Shown one piece after another: positions 21,361 through 36,449 of a DNA stretch of 64,000 nucleotides; positions within the stretch are counted from its first letter, which is position 1, and each line of letters starts with the position of its first letter. Position numbers and translations under genes: made by a program. The notes beneath the pieces are model-generated. The model was given only the letters and a program-made list of their open reading frames with translations, made no database searches and was not told the DNA's origin. The stretch lies in assembly GCA_033439265.1 (NCBI GenBank), contig JAVTVX010000024.1:992001-1056000 (forward strand). Reading direction: 5' to 3'. The stretch is from Dillenia suffruticosa (lineage: Eukaryota > Streptophyta > Magnoliopsida > Dilleniales > Dilleniaceae).

Positions 21361-24300
21361 CTAACAGAGAAGGCCGTAAGAAGGCATGTCTTCAATTCGA
21401 AGAACATCATCCATTAGAAGTTCCCTTTCAAGCTGAGCCCGAGTGGATTTTAGGATATCCTGCAAAAGAATAAATGCATATCAGCATTCTAGAGTTTTTT
21501 TTTTTTGGTGATACAAAGGAGAATCAGCATTCTAGTTTGCTCATTACACGGAAGAGGACCCGCAAAAAAGCCTCAACATCTAGCAGTTTATGGCCCCTTT
21601 AAAGTGAAATATGATACAACACAATGTTAGGTATCAAGATGAATTGATTTTCTCACATTAAACTCCATGTACGTAGCGTTCCTCTCAAGCCATTGTTTGT
21701 CCATAACCACAAAAGCCACACAGTAAAGCAAGTCGAAGGCCCACTCATTTTCTGTAAAGACGTCACACAATAAGGAAAAATAGGCAAGTTCTTGAGATCA
21801 ATTGCGGGGAAAAATCAAATTTTCGAAGGAAAAAAAAGGTGTAGTGAGAACAAGAAGGATTTTCTTAGCATCGCTTATGATATCTTTGGGGTTAAAAGTA
21901 TTAGAAAGTTAGATCTCACCTGACAAAATCTGCAAGAAGACTGATCTTATGAAAGTTCTTCTTTTAGCTGAAAATTGAGTTTTATTGCTTCAGCAACCTT
22001 TTAGACAATGTAGATCACAATTAGCATAGAGAAAGAAGCCATCATCCTTACATGTGTCAAGATCGAGCATCTGCATTATCATGAATGTGATATTTACACC
22101 AGCAACAGCAAACGGGTACTCCCATGCTGCCCGCTTTCCTCCCTGCTTTTTTAATAGTCTCTGAAAAGATGTCTGAAACAACAACAAAAGGACCATTATA
22201 TAGCCACTCTGCACTAGTGGAATATCAAAATCAGTCATAATTTACTACTCAGCTCAGGGTCTTACGGAGAATGTTTTGGCAAAGAATAACAAGTTCTCTA
22301 AAGAAATGAACCCAGCTCCCCTGTTCAACCATTAATTGATTGTTCAAACATCTAAACATTACCTCAGAAGTATGATCAAGTAATACTAACAGAACACGCT
22401 GGACAAAATCTGAAAATGTCTACCTAAAATCAGTTGATGGGTCTCTTCCTTGCCATCCCATTTCTTTCCACTGATTAGTTATTAAACCATGGAGCTCCTC
22501 ACCAGGATATGCAGCAGACCAAAGAGCTCTCAAAGCTTCCTGTCCCATAGGAATATTTCTTAGTCAGTTGACTAAGGTACATTAATCCAAAATATATGAA
22601 GGGATCTTACTGTTTCATAAAACAAGTAATGTTCCAATATATATTTTTCAGAACACAATGCACCTGATGGTCTGGACTAGAAGCATCAAAATTAGCCTTC
22701 ATTCGATTCTTCAACCTAGTAAGTCTCTCCTCCTGCAAGTTTGCAAACAATAGTTCACAACATTAACACAAATTTGAAGTAATAAGGAGACATTCATAAA
22801 ATGGCTTTATATTGCTGAAGCATGTTTGATCAATGCATACTGCCTCATTTTAGACCAAGTGCTGTGGGAAAAAGAAGATAGAGCATATTAGAATTGTGTG
22901 AGAACTGCTCTAAATTGGAAAATAATGGAGAGGTTACAACATTAGGAGTGGACAATTCTAGGACAACATATTCACCCCTTAGTTGTAACTGCTTGCTTGC
23001 GGAAACATATGCTGCTTCTATACGGCCCGTGAGTGCTCGCATGCATATGTATAACTGTTGAAGTCCAACCCAAATTATAGGTCCAGAATTACCTAAATAT
23101 CTGTTCTTTGGGGTCCTTATAAGAGGGGGGGGGGGAGGAGTCTTGAACCTTCTACCTATTGGCTCCAGGGAAAACTAGGCACCAGGGAAAGACAGATCAA
23201 CAAACCACTAAAGAAGCAATTAGGAGTTTGGATGATTCAGTTGAGTCTAGATGGGAAACCTAAAGCCACCTGTTTTATCTTGCCATGTTTCTTCCTATGA
23301 ATTTATGAAAAATTAGCCGTACACTAAGATAAGGAAGTGAGGAGCACAAGATGGTCCTGGCTTCCAGGTTAGAAACTCAGCTAGGATGACTCTGTCATCA
23401 ATAAGAACAAACACAATAACACTGATTCTTGTGTCAGGAATCCATGAATTGTTGAACTTGCCTGTAAAGGTGTCAAATTGCTGCAAATCCTCTCATAATT
23501 ACCCTTCCGTTTGAAGCACACGCAAGTAAGACCCCTTCCTATCCATGTTGGTGACCCACAAGTAGCATCATCTGCACATACCTTCACTGTTATGTTCCTC
23601 TCTTCAGCAATCGTTGCCACTAACCAACAACCAAAGAAAGAAAAAAGAAAATTTCTACAGCAAAGAAAGCAGAGTAATATTTTCAAAGAAACGTTGAAAA
23701 ATATCAATACCAAAGCATCCCATATCAGCAATTATAATAGTACCAATAAAAATGACCCTTTGGCCTAAAAAATCTACTCAGCTGCTAGAAGAGTGTCCCA
23801 TTTCTGGTATAAGTACATTTGTTCCTTTTGACTGAAACACAAAGAGGTGAAAAAAATGGGTTGCTTCTCGTGACCTGCTGACTCACAACACAACGCATGA
23901 GAGGATCTTCTAATTTTTTTGTCGACGAGTAGAACCGGTATTAACCTGTATAGGTATCATTGTAGTCTGTGAAAGTGAAGCCGTGAAGGGCCTAGTATCT
24001 TTGTTCACGAGTAGCTGCTGTGACAATAATGTTTGGTGCTTGTTAGATTGGGACCACCATCCAACGCAACATGGACCCTTCGTTGAAAATCTTTCCCAAA
24101 CTGGTCTGTTGGCCATATCACCAATTCCAATTTGGCTGACCCTTAATTAGGCAATCGACATATAATTTGTTATAAGTTTCCATCTTCCAGTCCTACAACA
24201 TCCAAACTTTTCCTCCAAATGATTGTTAAGTATAAGGGGCCTTTTGTTATTAGGAAAAAAAAAAGTAGCTGGTTGAAAACTAACCTACCTAAAAGAATAT

Positions 24301-25917
24301 TTAACATTTTATTTGAAAAACAATATATATAAATATATATTTAGAAAAAGATTCCTAAGAAATTAAATTATTATGAAGGGTAATTTTTAATGTTAGATAG
24401 AGAGAGACATAGGAACCTGACAGGGCAACACTCAAGGATAGCATAAAATATCCAATCATTGATTGGATTGGAACGAAGAGGTCAAATGGGGTCCAATGCA
24501 TTGAACTGAGACTTTGCCATGGGCTTTCAATTTCACAAAAATTGGGTAGTTCCTAGACCTACATTAGAAGGGTCTTAACGTGGTAGGACCAACAGTTAGT
24601 CCAGTTCAAGCTAAAGCCAACTTAAATTGTGTTTGCCAAAAACAGACGAACCAGAAGCGAACTGTCCCATCCATCTCAACCCACTCGCTGACACTCCCCA
24701 CACAGCTTCATTACTTTTAAGAATTTAGGTCTCCAGTGTTCTGTTCTCCCTCCCCCATTTTCCTAGCCAGCCTATTTTGTCATGGGGTTTATAAGACTAG
24801 TTAAAATTTAATAGTATAAATAAGCAGACAAAATAAAAAATTTATGTCAAGAGAACAAAACATAACATACATTCACGATTATAATTTCAGCAAAACAGAA
24901 ATCATAATTTTTAGGGAGTAAAATTAAGGTCATAATTTTTGAAATTTTATTTTGAATAAGATAAATTAAAAATTTTAAGAAAGAATATTTATTTAAATAA
25001 AATTAAAAAAATAATAAATTTGAGAATACCCAAACGGTCCTTACAGTGGTCAAAGCTTGTACAAATTATGCATTGAGCAAGCAACCCTACTCGGACCAGA
25101 GATCATAGACTGACTGAAAATTTTAATCAAAAGACTCCAAAAATTCCAACACACGAAACTGATCAAAAAGCTTTCTTTTTCACTGAAACTCACTTGAAAA
25201 TGGAAACTTTCTCCGGTTAACTCCCCAAACCTTTTTTCATCTCTCATCTGGAATCTCTCTTCTCTCTCTCTCTAAATACGAAAGCAGAGCAAACCCTATA
25301 TTCCGTCCAAACCTTCCCATACCAAATCCCAACCACGTTCGCGGTAGGCGTTCGTGGTCACTGGTCACATCACGGGAAAAACCCATTAATGCCGGCTTTC
25401 CCGGGATGATGTAGTCATCATTTTTCTATTCACGCGTCCGTCCCCTTAACCAACCCCTCTCTCTAAATTTTCTAAACAATAAATAAAACTAAAAATTTTG
25501 TACATACTGTATCTAAAGTCATACCGAATCTAGAGCAACAGAAGAAGATAGGAGAGCACATTTTGATGCCAAAAATCGATCTGACATTTTCGAATCCGAA
25601 TCAGTCGCACCCAATTGTAACGAACAGAACCAGAATCAGAACAAAAGAAAAAAGTTCGAATTGAAAAAACCGAATCGGAATCAAAAACAGAACGCGATCA
25701 CGAGATAAGTTCGCGAAATCAATTAACAGTAGTTGAATTTTACGAAGTGAATAATGTGATTGTGGTCGTGGATCGAGGAGAGAGAGAGAGGATGAGAGAA
25801 AGAGAGAAGAGTACCTGCGGAGGAGGAGGAGTGAGGGCATCGAGAGTTAGAAGAAGTGGAATTAGAAGAGAGAGAGCGTAAGGCCACGCAGTTTCCTTGA
25901 CTTCCTTCTACGCTCAT
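21361..25917 (-). CDS. ELMO/CED-12 domain protein
   Basis: Nine exons on the minus strand: 25917-25815, 23571-23462, 22732-22664, 22539-22424, 22320-22266, 22172-22052, 21967-21920, 21751-21657, 21459-21361; 816 nt, 271 residues with continuous phase. Family signatures are GSPTWIGRGLTCVC, MKANFDASSPDHQEALRALW, YPGEELHGLITNQWKEMGWQ, GRDPSTDF, GAGFISLENLLFFAKTFS, WEYPFAVAGVNITFM and a C-terminal STRAQLERELLMDD. This matches the plant ELMO-domain family (At1g67400 type). Animal relatives act with Rac GTPases or as Arl GAPs (ELMOD); the plant role is poorly known. Intron 2 begins with GC, not GT (CAG|gcaagt at 23462/23461). Intron 1 is about 2.2 kb. The 5' leader is rich in GA/CT repeats. Confidence 0.93.
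24200..25030. other. Part of ELMO intron 1, AT-rich
   Basis: Interior of the 2.2-kb first intron of the ELMO gene. Apart from AT-rich stretches (24290-24380, 24900-25030) I see no element with recognisable ends and no coding sequence. Confidence 0.4.
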
Positions 25918-25934
25918 TTCCAAGATTTGCTCTC

Positions 25935-25966
<32 letters not shown>

Positions 25967-26019
25967 TCCTTTCCTTTACTCTCGCTTCGCTATCGCTTAG
26001 ACTAGAGAGAGAGCGAGAG

Positions 26020-26050
<31 letters not shown>

Positions 26051-27178
26051 TTTCGTCGTTATGCTCCCGGCTTTCGTATTTAAATTATCAAATGACTAAA
26101 TTGCCCAAGTCTTTGTCTTCAATGACGAATATATTTTGTCTGTTCTTTGGAAATGAAAAATATATATATATATATTAGATATATATAAATGACAAAAGGG
26201 ATAATTTCACCTTGCTCATGTGATTAGTCCCAAAATCATTTTGCACTTTATTTCAAAACTTGCTAAAGTGACCCACATTTTTATTTTACCCTTCCCTTTA
26301 AATATAAAGGAATAAAAAATAAAATAATTAAAAATAATAAATAAATTTGAGTTTGAAAAATTTTGTTTGCTTCGCATTTTATCCCCTTACAAAACTCCAA
26401 CGCACCACCATTCACAAATTGATAATTAAATTATTTTTATAGATTTTTTTTAAAAAAAATTTGTTCATATAATGCTTTATTTTTTAAATTAGTCATATCA
26501 AAATTAAAATTCTAATTAGTTAAAATCTCGATTTTTTTTAAGAAAAGAGATTATAGACGAAGGACTGATAGCAGAGTAAAATTATTTTTTGTTAATTTTA
26601 AATTTATAATCTTCTCATTTTATTATTTTGGTGACAATTTAAACCTATAAACTAAGAAACAAATTTCTTATAAAACTTTGCTTTTTTTTTTTTAATTTTT
26701 TTCATAAAAAAAAAAAAAACTCTCTTTTCCGTAAAAGGGGAAGAGAAACTGAAAAGAAAAAAAGATCTGTCAAACGGGTACGAATACCATAAATATAGAT
26801 TAAACAAAGTGATTGCCTAATATGATTGAGAGTTACCTTAATATACCACATAATTAGAGGTGTGATTTGAGTAAAAATTTCAAAGTGACGGTCTAAGCAC
26901 CAAAATGGGGAAAGTCAAATCATATGAGAACAACAGCAAAACAGCTATTCTCTCCAACAATTATGGGCTATAATGAGACATGTTCAAACCATAATGCTTT
27001 TCCACCTACAAAGTGGGAGCAAATTCCCCGCTAATTAGGTAAAAGTTTCATTTTGTAATCAATGATGGGCTGTGGATGTGGTGACTCAGTGTACTCATAC
27101 TTCCTTCTTCCTTCTTTTTTTTTTTTTTTTTTACCTAAAATCCTAAATACTGAGTTTAAGGCTATCAATGAATTATAA

Positions 27179-27603
27179 TTTAGTATCATTTGACAGAAGT
27201 TTTTTTCAACTTCTCTTCTTCTTATAAGAAAAAATTCTGTCTAATAATATTTTTTAAAAATTCTTAAAAAAAGTGTTTTTTTACCAAGAAAAATAAAAAA
27301 AGTAGATTTTAAGAAAAATCTTATTGGAGAAACTTTTTCTTTTCCTTTTTTTAATACTCCAATTTTTCTAGAAATATATACATATATTTTTATTCCATTA
27401 ATATTCTTATTTAAATGATATAAAATTTTAAATATGAGTATTAACTTTTAACTTACTTCAAAAGTGAAAATAGAATTAAGTTTTAATTTTTAATTTTATT
27501 TTAAAAATAAAAAAGTCAAACAATTTTTAACTTTTTTTTAAAGAAATTAATTTTTATTTCTCCTTAAAAGGAGAAGATAAGTTGAAAAAAAATCATACTA
27601 AAC
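27179..27603. mobile_element. MITE-like inverted-repeat element
   Basis: The left end reads ttagtatcatttgacagaag followed by ttttttcaacttctcttc (to about 27220). The right end (27571-27603) read on the opposite strand gives gtttagtatgattttttttc followed by aacttatcttctcc. These form terminal inverted repeats of about 30-40 nt with some mismatches, around an AT-rich, non-coding 425-bp core. No clean target duplication was found, so the superfamily is undecided. Confidence 0.5.
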
Positions 27604-28518
27604 GATTTTCTTTTGCTTTTAAAATTTTGAGTTTAAACGGCTCCTGAAAAAAAAAAAAAAAGAAAAAGAAAATTAAGACAACCATCGAAAAAATCCCAAG
27701 ACCCATAAAATTTTATTCATTCGTTTGCTTAGTAATTTCCGGATATTTCCTTGTTGAACTCATCTAAATTTCTTAGGTTAATCCCCCAGTTGAGTTATGA
27801 ACTGAACTCAATACAAATTCTTTTTGAATGGTACAATTTGAAAAAGTTTAATCGATTTAACTTAATTTTTATATATTTAACTTATAATAATTAAATTTAT
27901 AAAAAATAAAAATTGGATTTCTTCATAAAGAAGATATAAATTATTTTTTTACTTAAAATTTTATTTAGTTTCAATTTTTTTTTTTTAACAGGGCTTGATC
28001 TTTTTTGTTAAATATGGTATATATTTATATATATTTTTTAACAAGATTGAGGAGGCAACCTTAAAATAAGGGAAGTGAAATATTCTAAAAAGCTAACTCT
28101 CCTAATTTAGACTAAATCAAATATACATAAAAAATATTCTAAATCGCTGACTCTCTTAAGTTAGAAGATTGTAAGACTAACCAAATGTACACCAAATATT
28201 CTTCAAAGGCGATATTCAATATATCTGGTCTGATATTTTTTTGAGTGTAAAGGGGAAGGACTGGAATGGCAATAGAAGAAAAGGGAAGAGCAGTATAGAG
28301 AATACAAAATGGGTACAATGCATTAGGCTTGAACAATGAGATGGCTAGCTAGCTGTTGGTTCGACGGAAGGAGACAAAGAAGCTCAAAAAACAGTCACCT
28401 GACTCCACATGGCAGCTTGTCTTGAGGGTTTCCACTCCAAGATACTGCTGAACTAGGAAAGCTAATTTAATGAGGTATGCCACCCCCAACCCCAACACTC
28501 AACAGGGTTACCGTTGGA

Positions 28519-28522
<4 letters not shown>

Positions 28523-28551
<29 letters not shown>
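28523..28551 (+). repeat. (TC)n microsatellite
   Basis: A pure TC run of about 29 bases in intergenic DNA. A similar run lies at 37318-37345. Confidence 0.9.
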
Positions 28552-28554
<3 letters not shown>

Positions 28555-29781
28555 ACAAAGGGAAATATGCCAATCCACAATTAAATCTGAAAAAAAAAAG
28601 AAAATTGTTGCTCTTCTCAGCAAGATTGTGATATTTTAAGATAAAGACAATCTAAGTTTAACAAAATAAGAGAATTTGCATATTTATTTATTTCTGAAAT
28701 ACATTAGCTGTTGTTGTTTTAGTTCAAAGACTTAATAAAAAATTTACAATCATTAATAATAATTAATAATCATTTTTTAATACAAAAAATGTATCAGGAA
28801 TAAAAATATCAACGAATTGAGTATTAATCTCAAATTTTAAGATCAATATAAGAAAGATGTATTTGGACTAAGAATATAAGTTCAAATTCAGGATTTCAAA
28901 TCAAGATATGAATTTTTGGTGTGATTGTATCTTAGGGTTCTTAGTATAATGGTTAACAGTTTCTCTGTCTTGTATGTCATGCTACATGTTGAAATATCTC
29001 AAAAAATTTGACGCTTTGATTTGGGCAATCCAAAAATATTTGAGTCCATTATTGTAATAAGGTAATTGAATCACACATTTGAGTAATTCTCTTCCAATTC
29101 TAATATAAGTAAAATTCGAAGATATTAATGTTCACGCGAAAACTAATTAATTTTATATTAAGTCTCTAAATTTTACAAATCAAACCTTGTTATCAAAAGA
29201 AAATCAGAAATATATTCAAATTTCTAGAAAAAATGCTTATAATAATGTAATTTAGTTCAATCCCTTTATCAATCACCACAAGTATAATAAAATATCGCAC
29301 CTTTTAAATAGAATTTAATCTCATTAATGCAAATAATCGCATAACAAATTTTGAATTTATATTCAGAGTTTGTCCGATCAATTTATGCAATATTTACAAT
29401 TCATGAGCTATTGCAGATACGCAATATATATGCTCAAAATTTTGCAGCAGATTCCCTATTGTAAAATAATAAGAAGAAGAAGGAGGAGGAGGAGGACGAG
29501 GAGGAATCATCTATCTAAATACTAGGAATCCAAGCCAGCATAAAATGACACAATAAGCTTAACTAAGAAATCCTTTCATAAAAATGACGAGATTATTTGG
29601 CAGTACCCCAAAAAAAAATGCTCTAGAAAACTGAACAATCTCTTGGTCAACATAGAAATAGGATCCATTGAAGGAAGAAAAAGGAAACAAGTGTTTTTTT
29701 TTTTTTTTGAATTTTTTTAATGCTATGGGAGGCAGGGGATGATCAGCATCAGCAGTATTGCCATTGGCAGTAAGACTAAGA

Positions 29782-31272
<1,491 letters not shown>

Positions 31273-32807
31273 GGCTGAAAATCAACAACCCTTCACCCTT
31301 TGCCAAAACAAAACTTTAGTAAATAGTACTCCAGCGCTGAAACTTCATATAGCAGAAGCACGATCTAATGATATCTCATTCAAAAACAAACTCCTCATTA
31401 TTAGTTTCTGAATTTGGACTCTTCCTTAATAATAGCTACCTCATCGGATTAACTGTTGCAATTCAAAAAAGATAAATAGTAAATATCAATTTTTTTTTCT
31501 TATCTTAACTTTGAAAAAAAAAAAAAATCTTCCGCTTGTTTCTGTCCTTTTGATTTTGAAACGACATCACCCTGGGTGCCATGGACTAATTTCCAATCTC
31601 TCTAAGATTTCTTTTTCCCTCAGCTTTTTCTTTTTAATAATATTCTGCCATATTCTCTAGTTTATTTAATTTAAAAGCTAGCTAACCAAGTTCAAAAAAA
31701 AAATTTATAGATTTGTTTTTGGGATAATTGCATTAAAGGAAAGGCAAATGTTAATTTAAGCTGGCCAGTCTTATTTATATTTTATTTTTGATAGTTAAAG
31801 ATTGTATTTAATTGATAAACTATAATGTTAATTATTTGGTATGAGTAATGTTTGGTAATGTTTAGGAATGAAATCTGAGAACGAAAATAAGAATCATTCC
31901 TATGCCATTAGCAATCCAAGCTTAGAATCGAAGGTCTGTGAACCTAGTAGGGAAAAAAGATGATTTTCACCAAAATCATTGAAATTTAGAGCTGAATTAT
32001 AAAACAATTCTCTAAACCAATAATTAAGTAAAGATAACCATTATGCAGATATTGGCTCTGCTATTACAAATTTTCAAATTATATACATAAAATTGGTACC
32101 CCCCCCCCCCCGGGCGGGGGGGCCCTGCTCTGAGATCTCACAGTAATGCCTAAGAGGGAATAAGGGGATAAATTACACTGGTTGTCCTATCCCACGTGAT
32201 GATGATTGGAGGACACTTACATTAACTGTAACCAAGATTAATTGTTATCCCAGCTATGAAATCAGCAGAAAAGGGGATAGGACAGTCGTCATCCTGTCCC
32301 CGCTGGCCGCCCACCCCTAGTTAAAAGGGTGCTGTCGAGAAATTTGCCGCCCGTAGAAGCATAAATTTACTAATGTCAATATATCCAGATAGATAATATA
32401 TGTGGGGTGTGTGTGTGTGTGTGTGTCCATGAAACATAGGGGGAAATGCATTGCCTTGAAGGAACAATGATGCACAATACAAAAGTCTCTATATGGCCAA
32501 AGTACATTGTTAAGACTTGACGGCATAAGAGGATCTGTATTATCAGCAACTGTCCGGGAAAAGAATTGACTGCAACACTCACATCACTGGAAACACGGGA
32601 TGTGGACAGGCATGGAGATGATCTGAACTCTCCCCCTTGTCTTTAGGGGGGTCTGAATTTGGTTTCCAGGTCCAAGGAATGAACAAAGAATTACAAGGTC
32701 TGAACTGTGTGTCAATATGTTTTCCCCTATACCCTTTCAGCAGGGTTGTCGTGTGCATGAAAAATGAGTGCACACTGTTGATATAACCATCTCTATATTT
32801 ATCTTCT
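31273..32807. other. Intergenic DNA with a C/G homopolymer palindrome
   Basis: 5' flank of the methyltransferase and 3' flank of the GT47 gene. At about 32099-32125 a C run meets 'gggcggggggg', forming a near-perfect C/G inverted repeat. At about 32290-32318 the minus strand starts 'ctaggggtgggcggcc', which recalls hAT-type ends, but I found no matching partner. A (GT)n tract lies at 32407-32426. No gene is recognised. Confidence 0.5.
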
Positions 32808-35269
32808 TCACCGCCACCAATCTGGAATTTTCAGCCTCTGGCTTCTATGTACAGCATGTTTGACCACAGGAAGCTTGTGCTTTACCTGTCTCCACAACAT
32901 GTTAACAGCATCATCAGCCTTTGGAGGATAGTGGAATTCATAATAATGTGATATGCTCTTAAGTCGCCTCCACATCTCAAGCCATCTTTCTTTTGAGATT
33001 TGCCTTAGCTGGCTAACCATGTAATCGGGTTTCAGTGCCTCATTGACCGAGAAGAAAACTGCAAATTCATTGTAGTCTAACTCATCCTCATAAGGGAGCT
33101 CAATTTGGTCACTGACAATGACAGGAACACAATGGCTCACTATAGCATCAAACAGACGACAAGATGATGGAGTGTCTCCAGCAGGAGACAGACAGAACTT
33201 AGATGACCGCATCCCTTCTGTTGACTGGTTAAACAAAATAAGAGAAATATAAGATTGATGCTAAAAATATAGTCATATATCAGAGTGAGCAAAATCAAGG
33301 CATTTCATCCTATTTCCCGAAAAGCATACCCAATTCATGAAAGGCAACTAGTGCTAATAGATGAGTTAAGTGCCCTGCACTAAAGTGCATGCTTTGCTGA
33401 GACCTGAGGCAATTTTACTAAAACTTTTACAAAAGTAGACCTAGATATATGGAAACTACAACAGTTATATCAACGCCAATTTTGATTTTTAATTTTTTTT
33501 AATGCAATCGTCACCCTGAGAGAAATCCCAATGAAAAACATCATAAATGAATTCATAAGATAAACATACAGCTTTTATGCCTTCTGATGATGCAGCGCTG
33601 CTTTCATAACGAACGTCATCGTGACCAGCTAATACTTTGGCTAGTTTAGCACGTACAATTCCTTCCTGCAACATCATCGAATCCAGATTAATCGGTGCAG
33701 AAATTAATATAAAAAAAAAGCCCTGAATTTTTGGTACAAAACTTACATCTTTCCTCACAGTCCTGCCCCGGAAAAACAGAAGAGTTTTGCGAGATTCAAA
33801 TGGATCAGGAGGGTCATCATCCAAAAAGGAATCCACAATATGCACATACGGAGCGACCACATCTTTGGTCAAATTCGATACGATTTTCGGATACCGTCCA
33901 AAATCTGCAACAATAAGGATAGATGCATTTATCTGTTCCCTGAGAAACCTGAAAGCATTAGGATGATGCATTGGGATTACATGGTCTCGGCCCCCAGACC
34001 TTTGCCAGTACTTGGATTTTCTCAAAAATTCCAATAAGTCCACCTGAAATAAGAAGAAAATTTTATTTGGGGGGTACAAATTTAGGGAAGAGGGTTGTAA
34101 TTTTTGTAATTATATATATAATTTTTTCTTAAAATTTCAGGGGACATGGGGTGACCACCGGCCCCCATGCCTACCCTTGCCCCGTTTCTGTGTGGCAGGC
34201 TAGCAGCAATTTAAATTCAGGAAATTTAGATACCAAGCCAGATTATTGGTTCAAATAAGAAAGTTATAAACAGTTCAAACAAGTGTGGTGAAGCACAATG
34301 CAGTAAAGATCAAGCAACGGCTGAGTTGAACTTTCATTTCTATTTTCTTCTTTTATTTGTCCTTTCCTTGTATCATGGATGGTTAAGTGAAGGATATGTT
34401 GGCCATTTACTGAAGCTTGCGTAATTTGAATGGCTAACTATGTGAAGAAAGCAAAAGCGACCCTTATAGCTGAAGTAATCACTTTTGATCTTAAACCTTA
34501 ATTAGCAAGGCAAGCATAACAATCCTCCATGAATATTCACCTGCCATTTTTTTTTTTTGGGTCTTTCAAGGAGGGCAAAGCCCTTTTAAGAATGGGATTG
34601 CCCGAAAGCTTGTACCACTAAGCACATTACCGATGGTAATTGTAATATTTATCTACAAAGTTAATATTCAGTATTAACTCCATTTCACAACACACTTGGA
34701 AACTCTAATTAAAGCTAATTTTTTCACAGATTATCAACAGAAAAAAAAAAAAAAGAAATCACTAAAGATTTGAATTGAAGTACCTGCAATTGACGATCAA
34801 TTTCAGTTTCGGGGTCTGTCATATAATGACCATGAGTATTAAAACTCAAAGAAGAGAAAAAGGGCACGAAGAACACGTCGGCCATTTCCGGATCGGAAAC
34901 TCTAACCGCTTCTTTTCTCTCACCGTCGCCATCATGTAGAAGAGAGGCCATAACCCAATACTCGACACTGTGCTGCTTATTCAGCCCGGAAACCCTAGGC
35001 CACGGCGGAAGAGTCGTGACATTGACCGGAGTCTCGTCGGAGCTGGAGCGAATCATTCCAATGTTGAACCGTCTAGGTAAATCGTACATGTAGACCTTGA
35101 GAGGGTTTGATTCGGTGTCACAGATACAGCACTGGATGTTCTGCTGTTGCCGGAGAGATCCAGTGATGGGGTAGAAATAGGAACGGAGATCGACGGTTCC
35201 AATTACGATGGAGCATGAGAAGATGATGATGATGGTGAAGGTGATTGAGAATATCCCCTTACTCAGCAT
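32808..35269 (-). CDS. Exostosin-family glycosyltransferase (GT47, ARAD-like)
   Basis: Golgi type II membrane enzyme of family GT47, probably adding sugars to cell-wall polysaccharides. Four minus-strand exons: 35269-34784, 34043-33747, 33665-33570, 33224-32808; 1296 nt, 431 residues. After MLSKG comes a signal anchor (about residues 6-26, [20 protein letters not shown]), then [89 protein letters not shown] and the conserved [20 protein letters not shown], which are exostosin-domain hallmarks. The closest family I recall is the ARAD1/ARAD2 arabinosyltransferase group and the At1g67410 type; the sugar and acceptor are not readable from sequence. The frame is open upstream, but the first ATG is at 35269. 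Confidence 0.93.
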
Positions 35270-36398
35270 TTCTTCTCCTCCTTCTTCTTCTTCGGATCTG
35301 CTTCTTTGGGATTTGGATTTAGATTTGATTTTCAATTCACTGTGTCTGTGTGAGGTATGATTGTCCCTTCCTTCCTCACTTTCTTGCACTTCCGCTTTTG
35401 TATGTCCGAGACGGGCATAAATAAAGTCTATGATCGTTTCGCGCAACTCGTTCGTTGTAAGTCAGCCTTTTAGAGAGTTAAAACTATTATTTTTAATAAA
35501 TTCATTACTATAATTTTATTAAAATATAATTATTAATTTAAATTATAATTATTATTTTTTAAAATAAATTCATCACTACAATCTATTAAAATATCAAAAA
35601 TTTTAATTTAAATAATAATTATTATCTTTAAAATAATTTCATTACCGCCATCTATTAAATTATTAAAGAGTCGTACTATATTTTATTATCAGATATATTT
35701 TTATAAATAATTTTCTTTAATTCAACTAATTTATAATTTGATAATTATGAATTTGGTTTTTTGTTTACTTAAGTAATTACAATGGTACGGTAGTTTTTTT
35801 GTGTGTTTTACTTTTAAGTAGGTTAAATGCGTCGTATTTGAATTGAATCATTTATGATTAATAATTGATTTTCTTTTTTAAAAGATTGATTTATTTTGTT
35901 TATTTAATTTATTGATTTGATTAATAAATTTAATTTTAAATTTTTTTTTACTAAAGATCTAATTTTGGGTGTGGTTCGGGTTCGTTTACGTCGTACACTT
36001 CGGTTTTAACTCATTTGTTTACAACCTTGGTTGTGGATTGAACTCGCCTTCAAATTATATTAGTTGTAATTTAAATCGGATCTTACATAGTAAGTAGAGA
36101 TTTTTGATAATAACACTAAAAAAGAATAATAAAATTAATTATTTTGTGATCCTCTTAAGTTTTATTTAACTAAAATAATAGATCTATTAAACTATAATTT
36201 TTTTTTCTTTTTCCGAAGAATTTTTTTTTAAAAAAAAAGGTTTAGTAGTCTAGAGTTATATAATTATGATAAATAAACTAAAGTTACCATCAAAACCTGA
36301 ACATCACTTAAGTGAAGCTACAAAAAGCACTAATTATCAGGTTTATGTCTAATAGTTTTTTTTCGGATAGCTCTTTCAGTATAATTTAGTTTGAAAAC

Positions 36399-36449
<51 letters not shown>

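Larger units (their letters stand above)
25918..29781. other. AT-rich intergenic DNA between ELMO and CCoAOMT-like genes
   Basis: ELMO 5' flank with CT (25931-25966) and GA (26024-26050) runs, then long AT-rich DNA, a MITE-like inverted repeat at 27179-27603, a (TC)n run at 28523-28551 and a GAGGAG-rich purine stretch near 29470-29505. No gene is recognised. The last ~240 bases are probably 3' UTR of the methyltransferase on the minus strand. Confidence 0.55.

Noticed and set aside
32290-32320. A third hAT element with end 'ctaggggtgggcgg'
   Set aside because: I found neither a partner end nor a target duplication.
35270-35446. N-terminal extension of the GT47 protein upstream of 35269
   Set aside because: The frame is open but has no ATG, and the signal anchor expected at the N-terminus directly follows the Met at 35269.
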